Assembly (NCBI RefSeq): GCF_000224145.3
Contig: NC_020173.2
Span: 2,487,096 to 2,551,095 of the forward strand
From: Ciona intestinalis
Lineage: Eukaryota > Chordata > Ascidiacea > Phlebobranchia > Cionidae
DNA: 64,000 bases
Direction of reading: 5' to 3'
Shown here: one piece after another, positions 11,601 through 23,800 of the stretch
Numbering within the stretch: the stretch's first letter is position 1
Layout: each line of letters starts with the position of its first letter
Made by a program: the position numbers and the translations under genes
The notes under the pieces: model-generated
Told to the model about the DNA's origin: nothing
The model's database searches: none
What the model saw: only the letters and a program-made list of their open reading frames with translations

Positions 11601-11941
11601 GATGGTTAGGGGGTTAGTGGTTAGCAAATAAGGTGGGGGGGAGAGATTCTTCACTAGCACCCAATTTCCATTTAACAGGAGATTCATTTATCAGTTGGCA
11701 TAATGGACAAAGTTTTACAACCTATGACCGTGATAACGACTTATTTAATGGTACAGAGTATAGCAATCAAAATTGTGCAATTGCATACCATGGGGCTTGG
11801 TGGTATAGAGATTGCTACATCTCAAATCTAAATGGATTATACAACCCTTGTGCTAAAAAAAGTGAAACTATGAATTGGAGAGGGTTGAACAACCCATACA
11901 GTGGCCTAAGATCCGTGACTATGAAAATTAAACCGATTTAA
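8630..11941 (+). CDS. Secreted fibrinogen-C-domain (FReD) protein with a frame break
   Basis: Exons 8630-8681, 9160-9432, 9736-9870, 10156-10252, 10635-10728, 11139-11206 and 11679-11941. Exon 1 encodes a signal peptide ([18 protein letters not shown]). Exon 2 adds about 90 residues of unrecognised sequence with several N-glycosylation sites. The rest is a fibrinogen C-terminal domain: [62 protein letters not shown], the calcium-site YDRDND and [21 protein letters not shown]. Such domains bind acetylated sugars or partner proteins in ficolins, angiopoietins and tenascins. Exon 3 does not read through: DIQ and VYTIF lie in different frames, as if about 5 bases (coding SGV) were lost near 9785. 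All other junctions keep phase. This is either a sequence error or a disabled gene. An AATAAA lies at 12113-12118. Confidence 0.85.
8765..9110 (+). repeat. ~70-bp dispersed tandem repeat, array 1 (fibrinogen-like intron 1)
   Basis: Degenerate units containing gttataacttgacagtgagc, gtgtataagaagacac and tacaccatgtgtgt, at spacings of about 65-75 bp. The same unit recurs at 10268-10530, 48245-48480, 57905-58320, 59038-59330 and 61885-62210, with a short remnant at about 9450-9600. Confidence 0.8.
10268..10530 (-). repeat. ~70-bp dispersed tandem repeat, array 2 (fibrinogen-like intron 4)
   Basis: Four units in inverse orientation to array 1. Each has catgctcagtgtcaag, ttataacatgggtgtct and acacatggtgtat, spaced about 70-79 bp. 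Confidence 0.85.
11540..11661. repeat. Long inverted repeat (hairpin, about 122 bp) in the last fibrinogen-like intron
   Basis: The left arm (gctagtgaagagtcttcacc ... accttatttgctaacccct) is matched by its inverse on the right (ggttagcaaataaggtgggg ... gattcttcactagcac), with a short GC-rich loop. It ends 17 bp before the last exon. It has the look of a fold-back MITE. Confidence 0.85.
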
Positions 11942-12119
11942 ACAAGTATTAATCGTACGGTAACAGAAAACCTCATTCATCTATTTGACGATTTGGAGTT
12001 AGGTGAATTCTTACAAGTATTCTGTCAAAAAATGTAGCAACACATATGTTTGGAGTTGTAGTATAAACAAAATCGTTGACACACGCGCACAGACAAACTT
12101 CAATCTTTGGGGAATAAAT

Positions 12120-12418
12120 GAATAAGTTTAACTTACTTTATCCTCGCGTGGCTGGAAAACGACAGTCGTTATAACACGGGTGTTAATAGACCACGTGCCA
12201 GCTTACGAGTTACCATGTATGTTACTTTGTGGATGATTAATTTTTTTTTATTTTTTTGTATGGCTGAGAATTTAGACAACGCATTAGTGAATACTGAGTT
12301 GGAGCAATTGCCGTTAAGTGTCCTGCCGAAAGACACATACGCCCACAATGGTAGCAGCTACGAGCCTTGAATCCATAACCTTACAAACAGGCGCGCTAAC
12401 CACTTTACCACGGCGCCG
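12120..12418 (-). mobile_element. tRNA-derived SINE, near full length
   Basis: Read on the minus strand the element opens with a tRNA-like head (cgccgtggtaaagtggtt, then a B-box-like ttcaaggctcgta), a body with ttgctccaact, tggctgata and acgagttaccatg equivalents, and a tail ending in the inverse of acttactttatcctcgcg. The same structure recurs throughout the window. Confidence 0.8.
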
Positions 12419-13127
12419 AATGTGCATTATAGTTTATATACTAATAACTAAAGGATTATACAAATATGTATTTGTTTTTGTTGTACATTTGTTCATAATT
12501 GAACTGATAACGTTGTATAGCCCCCACTGAATAAACAGGATTGCTGATGGGGTTAAATGACTCCGTGTTGATCCGACTTCAAACGCAGGCTTTAGCGAGG
12601 TGCTATATCGACCGTGGTACTAATTACTTTAGAACCGAAGACCAAGCAGTCTATAATATCTTACTATATTTTATTCCCTTTTCCGGCACACAAGTACACG
12701 ATACGGTATCGGGCAAAAGCTTACTTGATAGCCGGACAAGGGTTCGTAAGAGCCCGCCATAAACCTAGACTGACCTCGTGGCCCCGTACCGATAATCCCG
12801 TTAAGTAGTTCTCGTTATTGAAAGGCGAGTTATATACCAGACAGAATCACGTAACAACAGTGTGACGTCATGCGACAAAATGGAAACAATTTTGGCCTGT
12901 CAGCGGCTGAACGGGATATCATTAACCTCGTAGTTGAAAACTTCCCTATGCTTAACGTCCGTAATACAGTATGTAGTTATTTCCTAAACTTTGACTACAA
13001 GTCCAGTCCGCGTGATGCATTGATGTATTTTAAATGCCTTGATAAACAATACATGTGTAATGGCAAGTCTACAAAGTTCATTTAAACGTCGTTTTTAATT
13101 GCACAGCATTCCAATGTAGACTCCTAA

Positions 13128-13267
13128 TTATTTTATTAACGTTAACCCGTTAATATTTAATGCTTGAGCCAAAATGCATGAACCCACTATCGTCTACTTA
13201 TTTTATTAACGTTAACCCGTTAATATTTAATGCTTGAGCCAAAATGCATGAACCCACTATCGTCTAC
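13128..13267. repeat. Perfect tandem duplication, 2 x 70 bp
   Basis: Positions 13128-13197 and 13198-13267 are identical base for base. Each unit contains attaacgttaacccgttaat and ends cactatcgtctac. Confidence 0.98.
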
Positions 13268-13407
13268 GTGTTGTGTGTAGTAGGCTAAGTGCCCGCAAAC
13301 AGCCTACTTTTTAACCTTTGACCTCAGTTTAATACCTCTCGGTGACTCAGTACACGTTATGACGCGTTCAATAAAGCGCCGTTTTCTAGTCCAGCAGAGC
13401 AGAGTCC

Positions 13408-13429
13408 GTATATAAACATGTTTATATAC
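13408..13429. repeat. Perfect 22-bp palindrome
   Basis: The left half is gtatataaaca and the right half is its exact inverse complement, centred on catg. It contains a TATA-box-like tatataaa on both strands. Confidence 0.9.
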
Positions 13430-14307
13430 CGTCGCTGGTCGAGAGGTTTCCGACTTAATATGTGTTCAAACTTTTAACTGAAAAGCAGCTTGTGGATCTC
13501 TATGTCCTGTAAAGTATCACATTTTTTGGACAACCACTGAGTTAATCGGTTGTGTATTAATTGCAAGCGGCGGTACAGTTCTTGGCTCTCGCTACACACG
13601 TATTAACTTGTGTCAAACAAAGGACACTGGTTTCTTTTCCTTGAAATTTCCTTACTACCATGGATACAACAAGTTACTGCACCCAACAACATGGTTCAAC
13701 TGAAGGCCTTATATTTTGGCCAGCAAAGTGCAACTGGGATGACTTTACGCATAATTAGGACAGCAATATACCGGTAGTAGGACCCCACATTTCGTAAACA
13801 CGCTGCTGTAGGATATATGTGCCTTCTACAACGTCCGTACTGCATGATACAATCAAAACACATAAATCTAAAACCGTTCTTTTTAGCATTGATCGTATCG
13901 GCGTTTGGACTTCCTATTAAGGTCGCTATATAAAACTAAATACCAGTAGGTGTATAATACGCCTTGCAGCTTCAGTTTATGTATTGAATATAAATATGCC
14001 TGTAAGCCCGTTGACCTTTGTCGGTTTAGACTGAGTAATATAACGTAAGAGTCTTCGCAATCATTCTAAAATAACTATGAATAATGTTGCCCGGTGACAA
14101 GTCTGTAATTAATAGACACAGCGTGGGTAATGCGTAACTGCCCGTCTTGTAACTACCATACATGGTGGCCGTGTGACGCTCACCATTTAAAGCTGTAGTA
14201 ACCGCGGAAAATCCAAAATATATATAGCTTTCGTACAGTTTAACATGGAATAGTGCTAGAGCTTTAGGTTTTCTAGTTTCCCAAACTTTAATATATATGA
14301 CGTATAA

Positions 14308-14497
14308 TACTGTGGGGTAAGATGGGACACATTTAGCACATAATAACCAAATATCGTGAAGGTATTTTAAACAATTAACAACAGTATATGGAAGTCGTGA
14401 GGATACGGTTTTATAATTCTTTAAATGTTCTTTGTTTATTATCAAATTGGACGATAAAACAGAATGAAAAGGTGTCCTATCTTTCCCCACCCTACCA
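14308..14497 (+). mobile_element. MITE, gtggggaagatggga family, copy 2
   Basis: Full copy: starts tgtggggtaagatgggaca, ends ggtgtcctatctttcccca. The interior has cgtgaggatacggttttata and ttaaatgttctttgttta as in other copies. Confidence 0.85.
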
Positions 14498-14499
14498 TC

Positions 14500-16370
14500 A
14501 CTTAATAAATGTGAGGCCTATACGATGTGCCACGACGGTACCCGAGATTTAGGCCGTATCTGGACAACTACCCATTTAGCACCAGGAAATAAACAAGCAG
14601 TTTCGTATCGGTTTCGGGCATGAACAAAGCAACAAATAGTAGACGAGCTTTGGTTTCAATATGCCTAGTTCTTTGTTTAAAATTGGTTTCACTCAGGGTA
14701 CTTGCTCAAGAAAACGTTGGGTCCGGAAAGAATAACATGTACTTAAAAATTACAATTACTGTTAATGTTCTTTTATATATATATATAGGTAAGGCCATAT
14801 GGCGAGGCACACCATTGGACCCGAGATTTAGCCCAGAGTTGGCCCATTACCCCACAAACTTCAATAATGTTCGCATACAATGTTTGTATTCTTATGCACA
14901 CAATCAAATATAGAACACCATAGTTAAGGATTGTAGAGATGGAACAAAGAACTTCAACGTAAAATCAAACATAACAGACATGATTAGAAAACCTTCAAAA
15001 CAACGAAAATCATGAAATAAATAGGTTAAAAAACTTTTGCAAAACAACAGATTAGTGTGCAATGATAAATAGCTTCAATATAGACATCAAATTTAACAAA
15101 GCTGGGTTTTAAAGCCAGAACTTCTAGAACTATAAGTTAATTTAGATTAAAGTAATTGATTGTTTTGTAATTTAGTATTAAAATGTTTGGCTAATAGATT
15201 TATCAAGTGGCGTTTCATTGGGCTCTGGCTAAAATCCAGCTCTGCATTTTGTACAGCGTGATCAAATTAGCTCTTGATTAAATGAGAAAAGAACAGCCTG
15301 CTTTGTGTGGGAGCACTATGTATGTACGTGGGTAAATATCCACCTTAAAAGGGCTACAGTTCTGTAAGCTTTAAAAAAAGTGATTCACCAAACTTATTAT
15401 TAATAGTAGACATGCATGGCTTGTGATATTGCATCTGTTAGTAATACACACACATGTATGATCGATGTCACTTGTTGCACTGTGACATCAAAATGCAGAT
15501 AAATTTGCACAATGAGAAACATAGTTGGCGTATTTACTATACAGTGGTCGCTTATGCATTGAGTTATTACAGTAAATATGGGGTGTCACATGTTAATTGT
15601 ATGCCATGCTTTAAACATACGTGGTAAAAGCAATATGTTTGGTGTAAAGTCAACCCTATTTTAACATGTTATATGTGATATTGCGAAAAATATTCCATAA
15701 AACATTGTGGCAAATTTATATGAGCGATAGGGTTGAAATGGTTGCTTTATACGTGAAATGATCACACAAAGAATATCCACACTTCACAACCCCTAATAGT
15801 CATGAATAATTGATATTAGGTCTACACTGATGTTAGCGCCCTTTAAGCAAAGCATAATACAGAGGTGTTAGTGAGGTCTTTAGAATTATCCAACGCTTAG
15901 GATAAATATACAGATTCTGCATGAACCACTTCACAAAATGCGAAGGTTTTTGAACAAATACTTTTTCACGAACAACATACAGAAATCTAACCAAGCAAAA
16001 AGAAAAAAATGCATTGGCAGATAAATTGTTCTTTTTGTCGATAGCCTTACTAAGTGCATAATGTAAAGATAAATAATAAATACCAATATTTTAGACGAAT
16101 TACCGATACCAAATGCATAGCAAAGTAGCATATACCAGATAAATGAAATTAAGTTTGGGTTTAGTGTTGAAATTTTACCAGTTTAATTTGTGCTTTCAAT
16201 TAAAATCCTGTGATATCACTTTACATCGTGTAAAGTAACTATGAAAAAAAAGACTACAAATTACCAACATCACTTGGTAAATCAATACAAACATTGGCTG
16301 TAGCAGAAGTAGCATTATGAGCAGCAGCAGACACACGAAACAATAGATATTCTGAGGGTAAAAGGTTATT
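14500..16370. other. Intergenic interval before the FAM107-family gene
   Basis: No convincing gene. About 14790-14860 carries a fragment of a dispersed repeat with gatttagcccagagttggcccattacccc, also seen near 25870, 37640, 58650 and 59620 and in inverse near 32720-32890. The rest is AT-rich with no recognised structure. It probably includes the 3' UTR of the FAM107-family gene. Confidence 0.4.
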
Positions 16371-16376
16371 TAGGAA

Positions 16377-19300
16377 CTATTCGCCATCTTTTTTCTTAAG
16401 CTGGTCTCGAATTTTTACAAACTCCGGGACATTTGAATCCTCCTTTTGTTTGTCCTCCCCCTATGACAAAACAAAGCCCTTTTAGTGTCATGAGGAATCT
16501 GTTTGTTATCAAACAACAGCTTAATAGAAAATATGTCTGAACATTCAAACAATGTTTACTCAATAAATATTGAAATCAAATAACAACCAGCCATTCCAGA
16601 TGTGTTACAATCATTTTTTACAGCGGAATATTCTATAATACATGCGTAAGGTCCTATCATAAGGAATGCCATGGAACCTGGATTTGTATATTCTAGTCTA
16701 AAATATTAATACCTTCGGTAAATAACTTTAAAACTTGGTAATCTTTCTGAAATGTTAGTTTTTAATATACCTGCTTCTTATGTACATAATATATATTACA
16801 TCATGTCTCAATTTTTAAAGCCTTGGCATTAGAAACAGTAAAGTAGGAATTTTTTGACCCACATACCGAACATTCCATATAAGCTTACACTCCTAATGAC
16901 GCAATGTAAATATTGAACAAAAATTAACAGCATTAAAATAAGATGTCAAAATCGCATTGTAGGTTGTAACAATCATGAACTTCTATTTTTAAGTAGCATT
17001 TTAATGTTATACTGCTTAAAACAATTATTTATAGCTCTTGCAACCCAATTTCCAAAAAAATATATATTTTTCACAAAACTTGTTGTAACTATACAACAAC
17101 AAATTTGACTGTACTAGGGGGCCCAATCAGGCAATTAATTTAAAAATAGATCCATTTAGTGTGGTGAACCATAGATTGAAAAGCAGTGATCCTGATAAAG
17201 CTATAACAAAGCAAGCTATTATACTTGTTCATTGCCAAACCTATATAAATACCAGAGTGTTTAAAAGGTGCGCAGATTACACACAATAATAATAAAAGTA
17301 CATAAACTATTTGAACACTTGCACTGTTGTTCACTTCTACTTCTACTAATACATGAAGTCATGAACTATAGATAATTGCGGCTTTTTTTTACTTAAAGCT
17401 GCTGTTAATACACTAGCTGCAGTTACCTAGAACTTATAGTAGATTTGATTTAAGTTAAACTAATGCACAATGTAATATCTTAATTCAACTGGTAATGCAT
17501 AAAGCTGGTATGATCCTATTGTATGTGCATGTTTAATCATCATGGATCTGCATGGTATTAACCATTCACCCATTACTGTCCTTGGTTTAGAAAACTATGT
17601 TCCGAAAGACCGAATAATTAAGAAACACATTGTTATTGTTTTAAACAATAGCGGAAGCTTTTAGCCTTTTGCAAAGGTATTATCACTGGTTCAAAACTTG
17701 CGTAAGTAATTAAGAAAACTTTACTTACAAATTTATGGTAAAGTATATTTTGGTAAACCTAAACGTTTAACTATGATAAGGTATTATCTCTGGTTCAAAA
17801 ATTGCGTAAGTAATTGAGAAAACATTACTTTACAAATTGATTGTAAAGTATATCCAGTTAAACCTAATTGTTACCTCTAGGCCATGGCCAACAACAGTAA
17901 ATGTCAAGTATTTGAAAAGCTGAAATTACGAGTGTATGACAGGACAAAGAACTAGAAATATCCTTACTTCAGATTGCTTTTTTCTTTTCTCCAGTGCCAA
18001 ATGAAATTCTGAGGGTTTCTCTTTCTGTTTTTGTTCCTGATATACTTGGTCTCTCTTTTTTTCTTGGAAAACGCGGGAAAGTTCAGATTTCTGGTTTAAA
18101 ACGTCAATTCCTCTGAAAAATATAAAACTTAACAAACCAACACATACAAATAGACACACATATATATATTTAATTAACTTTATTGCTTGTGTAACACTTG
18201 AGTCATGTCACTTTCAATATTGATTTTTCCAAATTACAGGTTCTTTTTGTAAACGCAAACTTTAATTAAAAAAAAGCAATCAGTGACCGACTTCTACAAA
18301 TGGCTTTGGGGCTTGGATTAATAAAAATTGAAACTAGTAATATATATAGTTTGGTTACCCACTACCCAACCTCTCCTAATAATTTACGATTTGTCTACAA
18401 CAGATATTACGCAAATGTTGACACTTGACAATCTGTTCCAACACCAGACTTGGTTGTAATTACATCTAACATGCAGTAGTCACAATCTGGTTTATTGTTG
18501 AGCAACATTAAATTTAGAAATGCAACTGAATTACATTAGGTAGGTAAATTTAAATACTAAATACAGAAAATTGTCCAATTAAACTACAGTACTGTAATTG
18601 GATAAAGCGTTTTGCTACCAGATTATAATCATTATACTGTAACAGGACACAAACAAGGCATTGGTATACTGTTAACATATTGTATAATATGGCAATTTTT
18701 TTTTTCTTTTAAAGGATGAAATATAACTTGTTGGGAAAATACAAAAACCTTAACTTGTTTGACATTTGTCCACCTCTTGTTTAAAATGGCAGAAACAAAA
18801 CAAGACAGATATATCAATATTTTACAATAACAAAAATAAAACATTCCAAGAAATCTTCTTTTAGAGGAAAATAATGTTTTGTCTTCCATGCAGCAAGAAA
18901 AAAATGCATAAATATAAATATATATAAATTTAATAAAATTGTTAGCAAAAATATACAGCCAAAACAGTAACAATCGAAAAAAAATCTTACAATTTATTAT
19001 TGAGCTTTAATTCTTGCTGCATAACTCTGTGATTCCTTGAATCCATGACAGGGTTGGCAAGTTTCTTTGGTTGTACAAGTAGGTGTTCATCATTAGAAGG
19101 TATCAGTGCACTTGAACAACTGGGTGGAGGTGCTCTGTTGTGGTAATCTAAGGGGAAAAATAGCGGTAAAATGGCAAGAATGCAAGCTCTAAGGAAGTGC
19201 TATGAAACAAAAAAGTTGTGTAAAAGAAATATGTTCATACAAGTATTGGATGAGAAAAAAATCATGGAGAATTTTTGTAACTAATTAGTGCTAGTAAACA

Positions 19301-19802
19301 AACCTGCATATAGAAAACTTATAAAAACCTAATGTATAAAATTGAATGTGATACTAAACTACAGATGTTGTGTTCATCACAATTAGTATCACAACCATTC
19401 CACATGCTCTACTGCAAACATTATCTATTGGGTCGCATTATTAGTGCATGTCCGCTAAGTTCGCTAAGTCCACTGTGCCCGCTATGTCCACCATATCCAC
19501 TATGTCCGCTATATGTTGACTATGCCCCCTATGTCTGCTATATCGACTATGTTCACCATGTCTGCTTTATGTCTGCTATGTCCAAAATATTCACTACATA
19601 GTGGACATAGCAAATATTGTGAACATAGCGATACACGGTGGACATTGCGGGCATAGTGAATATTGTTAACATGGTGTACACTAATTAAAGAGACCGTTAT
19701 CTATTGGTTATGTTTTACAATTATACTACCAGTGTATTACCATTGACAAATACCACAAATGTACTTACTTGCAAAAACACTCTCTGCAGCTGACCGGTCC
19801 AT
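16377..19802 (-). CDS. FAM107: FAM107-family (DRR1/HITS-like) coiled-coil protein
   Basis: Four exons on the minus strand: 19769-19802, 18991-19147, 17968-18112 and 16377-16460. Phases are 1, 2 and 0, and they sum to 420 nt and 139 residues, the usual family length. Landmarks match FAM107A/B: VQPKKLANPVMDSRNHRVMQ (human form [20 protein letters not shown]), then an ELSRVFQEKKRDQV segment, a Lys/Glu-rich coiled coil (EQKQKEKPSEFHLALEKRKK) and the C-terminal NVPEFVKIRDQL (human APEFVKVKGNL). Vertebrate members bind F-actin and act in stress and cell-motility responses; that role here is inferred. Human FAM107 proteins have an RG in MNQKRGLAPQNKPEL where this one has KLGIDVLNQKSEL. The start is the only ATG in the first exon. 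The name FAM107 is a family label, not an A/B call. Confidence 0.9.
17674..17875. repeat. Imperfect tandem duplication, 2 x ~104 bp (FAM107-family intron 3)
   Basis: Two adjacent copies begin aaggtattatc(a/t)ctggttca and share gcgtaagtaatt(a/g)agaaaac and gtaaagtatat. They differ at several positions. Confidence 0.85.
19445..19678. repeat. Folded minisatellite of ~9-bp units (FAM107-family intron 1)
   Basis: From 19445 to about 19593 the units read (c)ctatgtccg or ctatgtcca with variants (tccgctaag, tccactatg). From about 19595 to 19678 the inverse orientation follows (gtggacatag, gaacatagcg, gggcatagtg). The two halves can pair into a long imperfect hairpin. Confidence 0.85.
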
Positions 19803-20800
19803 TTAAAAATTACAAATTTAATTAACCTAGTATAAAGTAAAACGAACTGTAAAGACGTAACTTACCGTAACTTTAAAAAATAATTTACGCTCGAACATTT
19901 AATACTTTAGTTACACACTTAAATTACGATTATTGGTGCTAGTGTTACAGTCATTTCTGTCTGCTTATCACAAAACGAAATTAATTACTAAATACCCGGT
20001 TTATTGATGATAAAGAATCTCATTTACACGCTCTCGTTTTTAGAGCGTATGAATCCAAAACAGACAAAAACGTCTATACTGTTTATACACATTTAGTTAT
20101 AAGGAAACACAATATTTCCTTTTTCGGTGACTGCCTCTAGCTATAAATAGCGTGGTTGTTGGTCAAAATACCGCAAGTATGTATTAAGAATACCGCAAGT
20201 ACGCGAGCGAAACAACACACTAACAAAATTTAATTTACTGCCTTAACTGCAGGACGCTATTTCCAAAACAAATGCTTTGCAACTGGTATGGAGAAATGTA
20301 TTTTTGAAACTGAGAGAAAAAGGCAAGGCAGATCATAAAAACCGCATTACAATTTTTTTGAAATGGTGTTTGTGCTAAATAAATGCAAATAAAAATGTTG
20401 CAATGCTGAAATTTAAAGTGTATGTATATGTTTTATTAAGTAAGTAATGTGTGCAAACTAGATTCGGACTCTGGTGTAAATACAGTATTATTTCTTTAAA
20501 AAATTTACATACAAAGCCTCAACACTCAAAAGTCCACAAAAAAAATATTTACAGCTAATGCGACTGCAATAAACCACATTCTAAGTGCACACCAGAGCTA
20601 TTATTTTAATAAAAAAATTTAAGATAATTTACACAGACAAAAACCCTCCCTTACAGCAAACTACGTTGAGTTGTGAAGGTTGTATATAAAACCAGAACCA
20701 TATAGTACTCTAAGCACAATATGATACAATATTTGTTTGTCATTATAACTATAACAACTATATTGATATATACCTACTACAACAATCGGACCTAACGATC
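19803..20800. other. Spacer between the FAM107-family start and the oxidase stop
   Basis: Holds the FAM107-family promoter side and the oxidase 3' UTR. A minus-strand AATAAA (plus TTTATT) at 20432-20437 lies about 370 bases past the oxidase stop. Near 20180-20210 the string aataccgcaagta occurs twice. A ctataaatag at about 20136 faces right but has no gene to serve. Confidence 0.4.
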
Positions 20801-20804
20801 GGAA

Positions 20805-23800
20805 CTAACGGCAAGTCTGTACAAGAGCACAAACAATACAAATAAGTGCAATGGAACCAAGCACTGCTCCAATAATCCACAGCGGTCTGTATGTTGTAAC
20901 ACCAACTGTTTTAAAATAAGGAAAATTACACTACATAGTAGGTTTTACTGTTAAAATGTCTAAGACATGTCCACACAAATGTATGGAAGACATATATGAC
21001 TTGAATTTAAATTGACTTCTTTATACACATTCATGACTACATACATTTAAATAATGTTGTTAGCTGTGCAATGTTTAGATGTGCATTGGTTTCTAATACG
21101 AAAAAGCTTAAAAGTTATGTTAAAACTACAATCAACAACGAACACTAGAAATGGTTAATGATTTAAAATTGTTATTAGCTAGATACTGTTTCAAAATATA
21201 TTAGTTTATATTATTATAAAAAGCTTAAAAGTTGTATGTTAAAACTACAATCAACAACGAGCACTAGAAATGGTTAACGATTTAAAATTGTTATTAGCTA
21301 GATACCGTTTCAAAATATATTAGTTTATAATCATTATAAAAAGCTTAAAGGTTATAATGTTAAAACTACAATCAACAGCGAACACTAGAAATGGTGAACG
21401 ATTTAAAGTTGTCGTTAGCTAGATACCGTTTTGAAATATATTAGTTTATAAACAATATAAAAAGCTTAGAAGTTGTAATGTTAAAGCTACAATCAACAAC
21501 GAGCACTAGAAATTGTGAACAATTTAAAGTTGTCGTTAGCTAGATACCGTTTTGAAATATATTAGTTTATAAACAATATAAAAAGCTTAGAAGTTGTAAT
21601 GTTAAAACTACAATCAACAGCAAACACTAGAAATGGTGAATGATTTAAAATTGTTGTTAGCTAGATACAATTTTGAAATATGTTAGTTTTTTTACTATAA
21701 AAAGCCTAAAAGTTGTAATGTTAAAACTACGATCAACAAACCAAGCACTCAATAGTGTTAAAGCAAAAACAGTACAAAAGACATAAGACCACAAATTAAA
21801 AGAGATATATAATTGGACTTCACGCAAACACCTCCAGCGCTCCGTTTATTAAATGGAAATGGGTCGTTTATGTGACAAGTCCCTGGGTATGCATTTCCTG
21901 ATGTAACATTTGCATTCAAGCTTTCTCCTGTAATTATTAAATGTTAGAGCAACCCAACTCCTATTACATACCTTGCTGTGAGACCTCACCCATATAAAAT
22001 ACAGCCCTGGTACCTAAGACATTAATTCCTACCTGGTTTTACAACATCCACAACATACATCATGCCAGAGTCTTCATGTGCCAGAATATGACAATGAATT
22101 GTCTTATTGCCTGTGAATTTATGTGGCAGGAATCGAATCTAAAGAAAAATGTATAAAATGTTAAGTTTACAAAGAATGGTTTTCATGCACCTTATCTACA
22201 CTGTCAAGTTGTAACATGAGTTTAGCAATATAAAAATAGTTTGGTCCATAAGTTCTGCAGAGAATTAAATTAATAAAATCAAAGCGTATAAATTAAGACT
22301 AAACTTTACCGTGATATTAGCCAACGGAGGAACCAAAACGGTGTCACGAAAGTCACCTATATCAGAATAACCGAGCAATCCTGCCCCTGTATTTGCTCTT
22401 GCAGCGTGGCCAAGATATTGTAGCCCTATTTTTCCATTTGCCGTGACATTAATATCTGAAGCTGAAAATAAACAATTATAACATAGGTCGGCCATTGCTT
22501 TTTTCTCTTAGCTTATAGAAATACAGAATTTGAACTTGCCAGAAAGACCACTGTGCTGAAAATGACAAGCTTCATCATTCTGATCAAATAATTTCCATTC
22601 TGTTTGGTTTGTAACTGGATTTTTACCACCTGGTAGACTGTATGGTCCAGTATAGTTATTGTAGCTTATTATCTGCAAATTAAAAGAAATTGTCATAATT
22701 AGCCAATTATTGTTAAGCAGGGCTAAGTTTGAGCTGAAAACCACAATATTAGAAACAGCTTAACAATTATTTGGTAAGTACAGCAATATAGTTTGATAAA
22801 TATTTTTAGCTTAGCTGCAAAACAACCCAGATTACAATAAATTTATTCATTTTTTATGATTTAACTTATAGTTTTAAAAGCTCTGGTTTAAAATTCCTGC
22901 CCTGCACCTGGTCCAAGAACACCTGCACAAAATGGTAGGTTTATTGAGCTTAAGTTTAGAAATCCTTTGAAAAATTTGGATGTTCTGAACACTGTAGGTT
23001 TATCAATGTGACTAAGCTATTACCTGAAAATGGTTGACATGAATATGCATTGGGTGTCCTTTCTTATGATCTGTGTTAATTAGAAACCATTGTTGATATT
23101 TACCCACCTCAATCTTGTATCTGTGAAGTAAAAAAATACATTAAAATATGTCATTGAACAAAACACTTATGTAAATTAGGTAAACAAATAGTAATTTTAT
23201 TATACCAACATTGGGGGTATGCCTCAATATCTTAACTTTAATGGTATAATAAAATCAAGAGTTGTCAATATATGTAGGTTAGAGATTTAAATACTATACT
23301 ACCTCTGAAAGAGCAGTGGAATAAAACAAATATGGTTTACCTATAATGTGTTGGAGTTTTGAAAAGTTCTCTGTTTAAGTTTGTAGCTGAGTTTGCCTCA
23401 ATTACAAATTGACCATGCACCTCATCCTCTTTCAACTGTGTAAAGTCCCCCACGTAACTTGGGCGTTGGGGCAAGTTAATAGTTGTGTCTATGGCTGTAT
23501 TACTGGCAGAACCAGTGACAGTAATATGCAGCAATGTTTTGTTATATCTGTTAAAATTTCCCATAGAAATCTGGTCACCAGGACTAGGTTGTGAAACCAG
23601 CTGTGTGAAAAATTTGTGAATGTTAAAATAAAATGAATGATTGAATGAATGTAAATTATTCTTCCTTTTGTTGAGGGGCATCGTCGGTGATAAACAACAT
23701 AGGTGATATGTTTATACACCTTGTGCACGCTTGGTGGAGCAATTTCCATTAAGTATCTTGCTCAAATGACACACATACACATGGTATACTAACCAATTAG

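Larger units (their letters stand above)
12536..14300. other. CpG-richer intergenic block with no recognised gene
   Basis: This block has visibly more CpG and GC than its surroundings. ORFs of 64-73 residues exist but have no recognisable domain and no splice continuity. It contains the perfect 70-bp duplication (13128-13267) and a 22-bp palindrome (13408-13429). An old degraded element or a regulatory block are both possible. Confidence 0.4.

Noticed and set aside
12870-13085. 71-codon plus-strand ORF
   Set aside because: No recognisable domain, no splice partners, and it lies in the unexplained CpG-richer block. Not called as a gene.
14620-14913. 97-codon ORF with a signal-peptide-like start
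   Set aside because: It runs into a (TA)n tract and a dispersed repeat fragment and has no continuing exon; the hydrophobic start is probably chance.
20136-20145. ctataaatag as a TATA box
   Set aside because: It faces right, where only the 3' end of a minus-strand gene lies; no transcript can be assigned.
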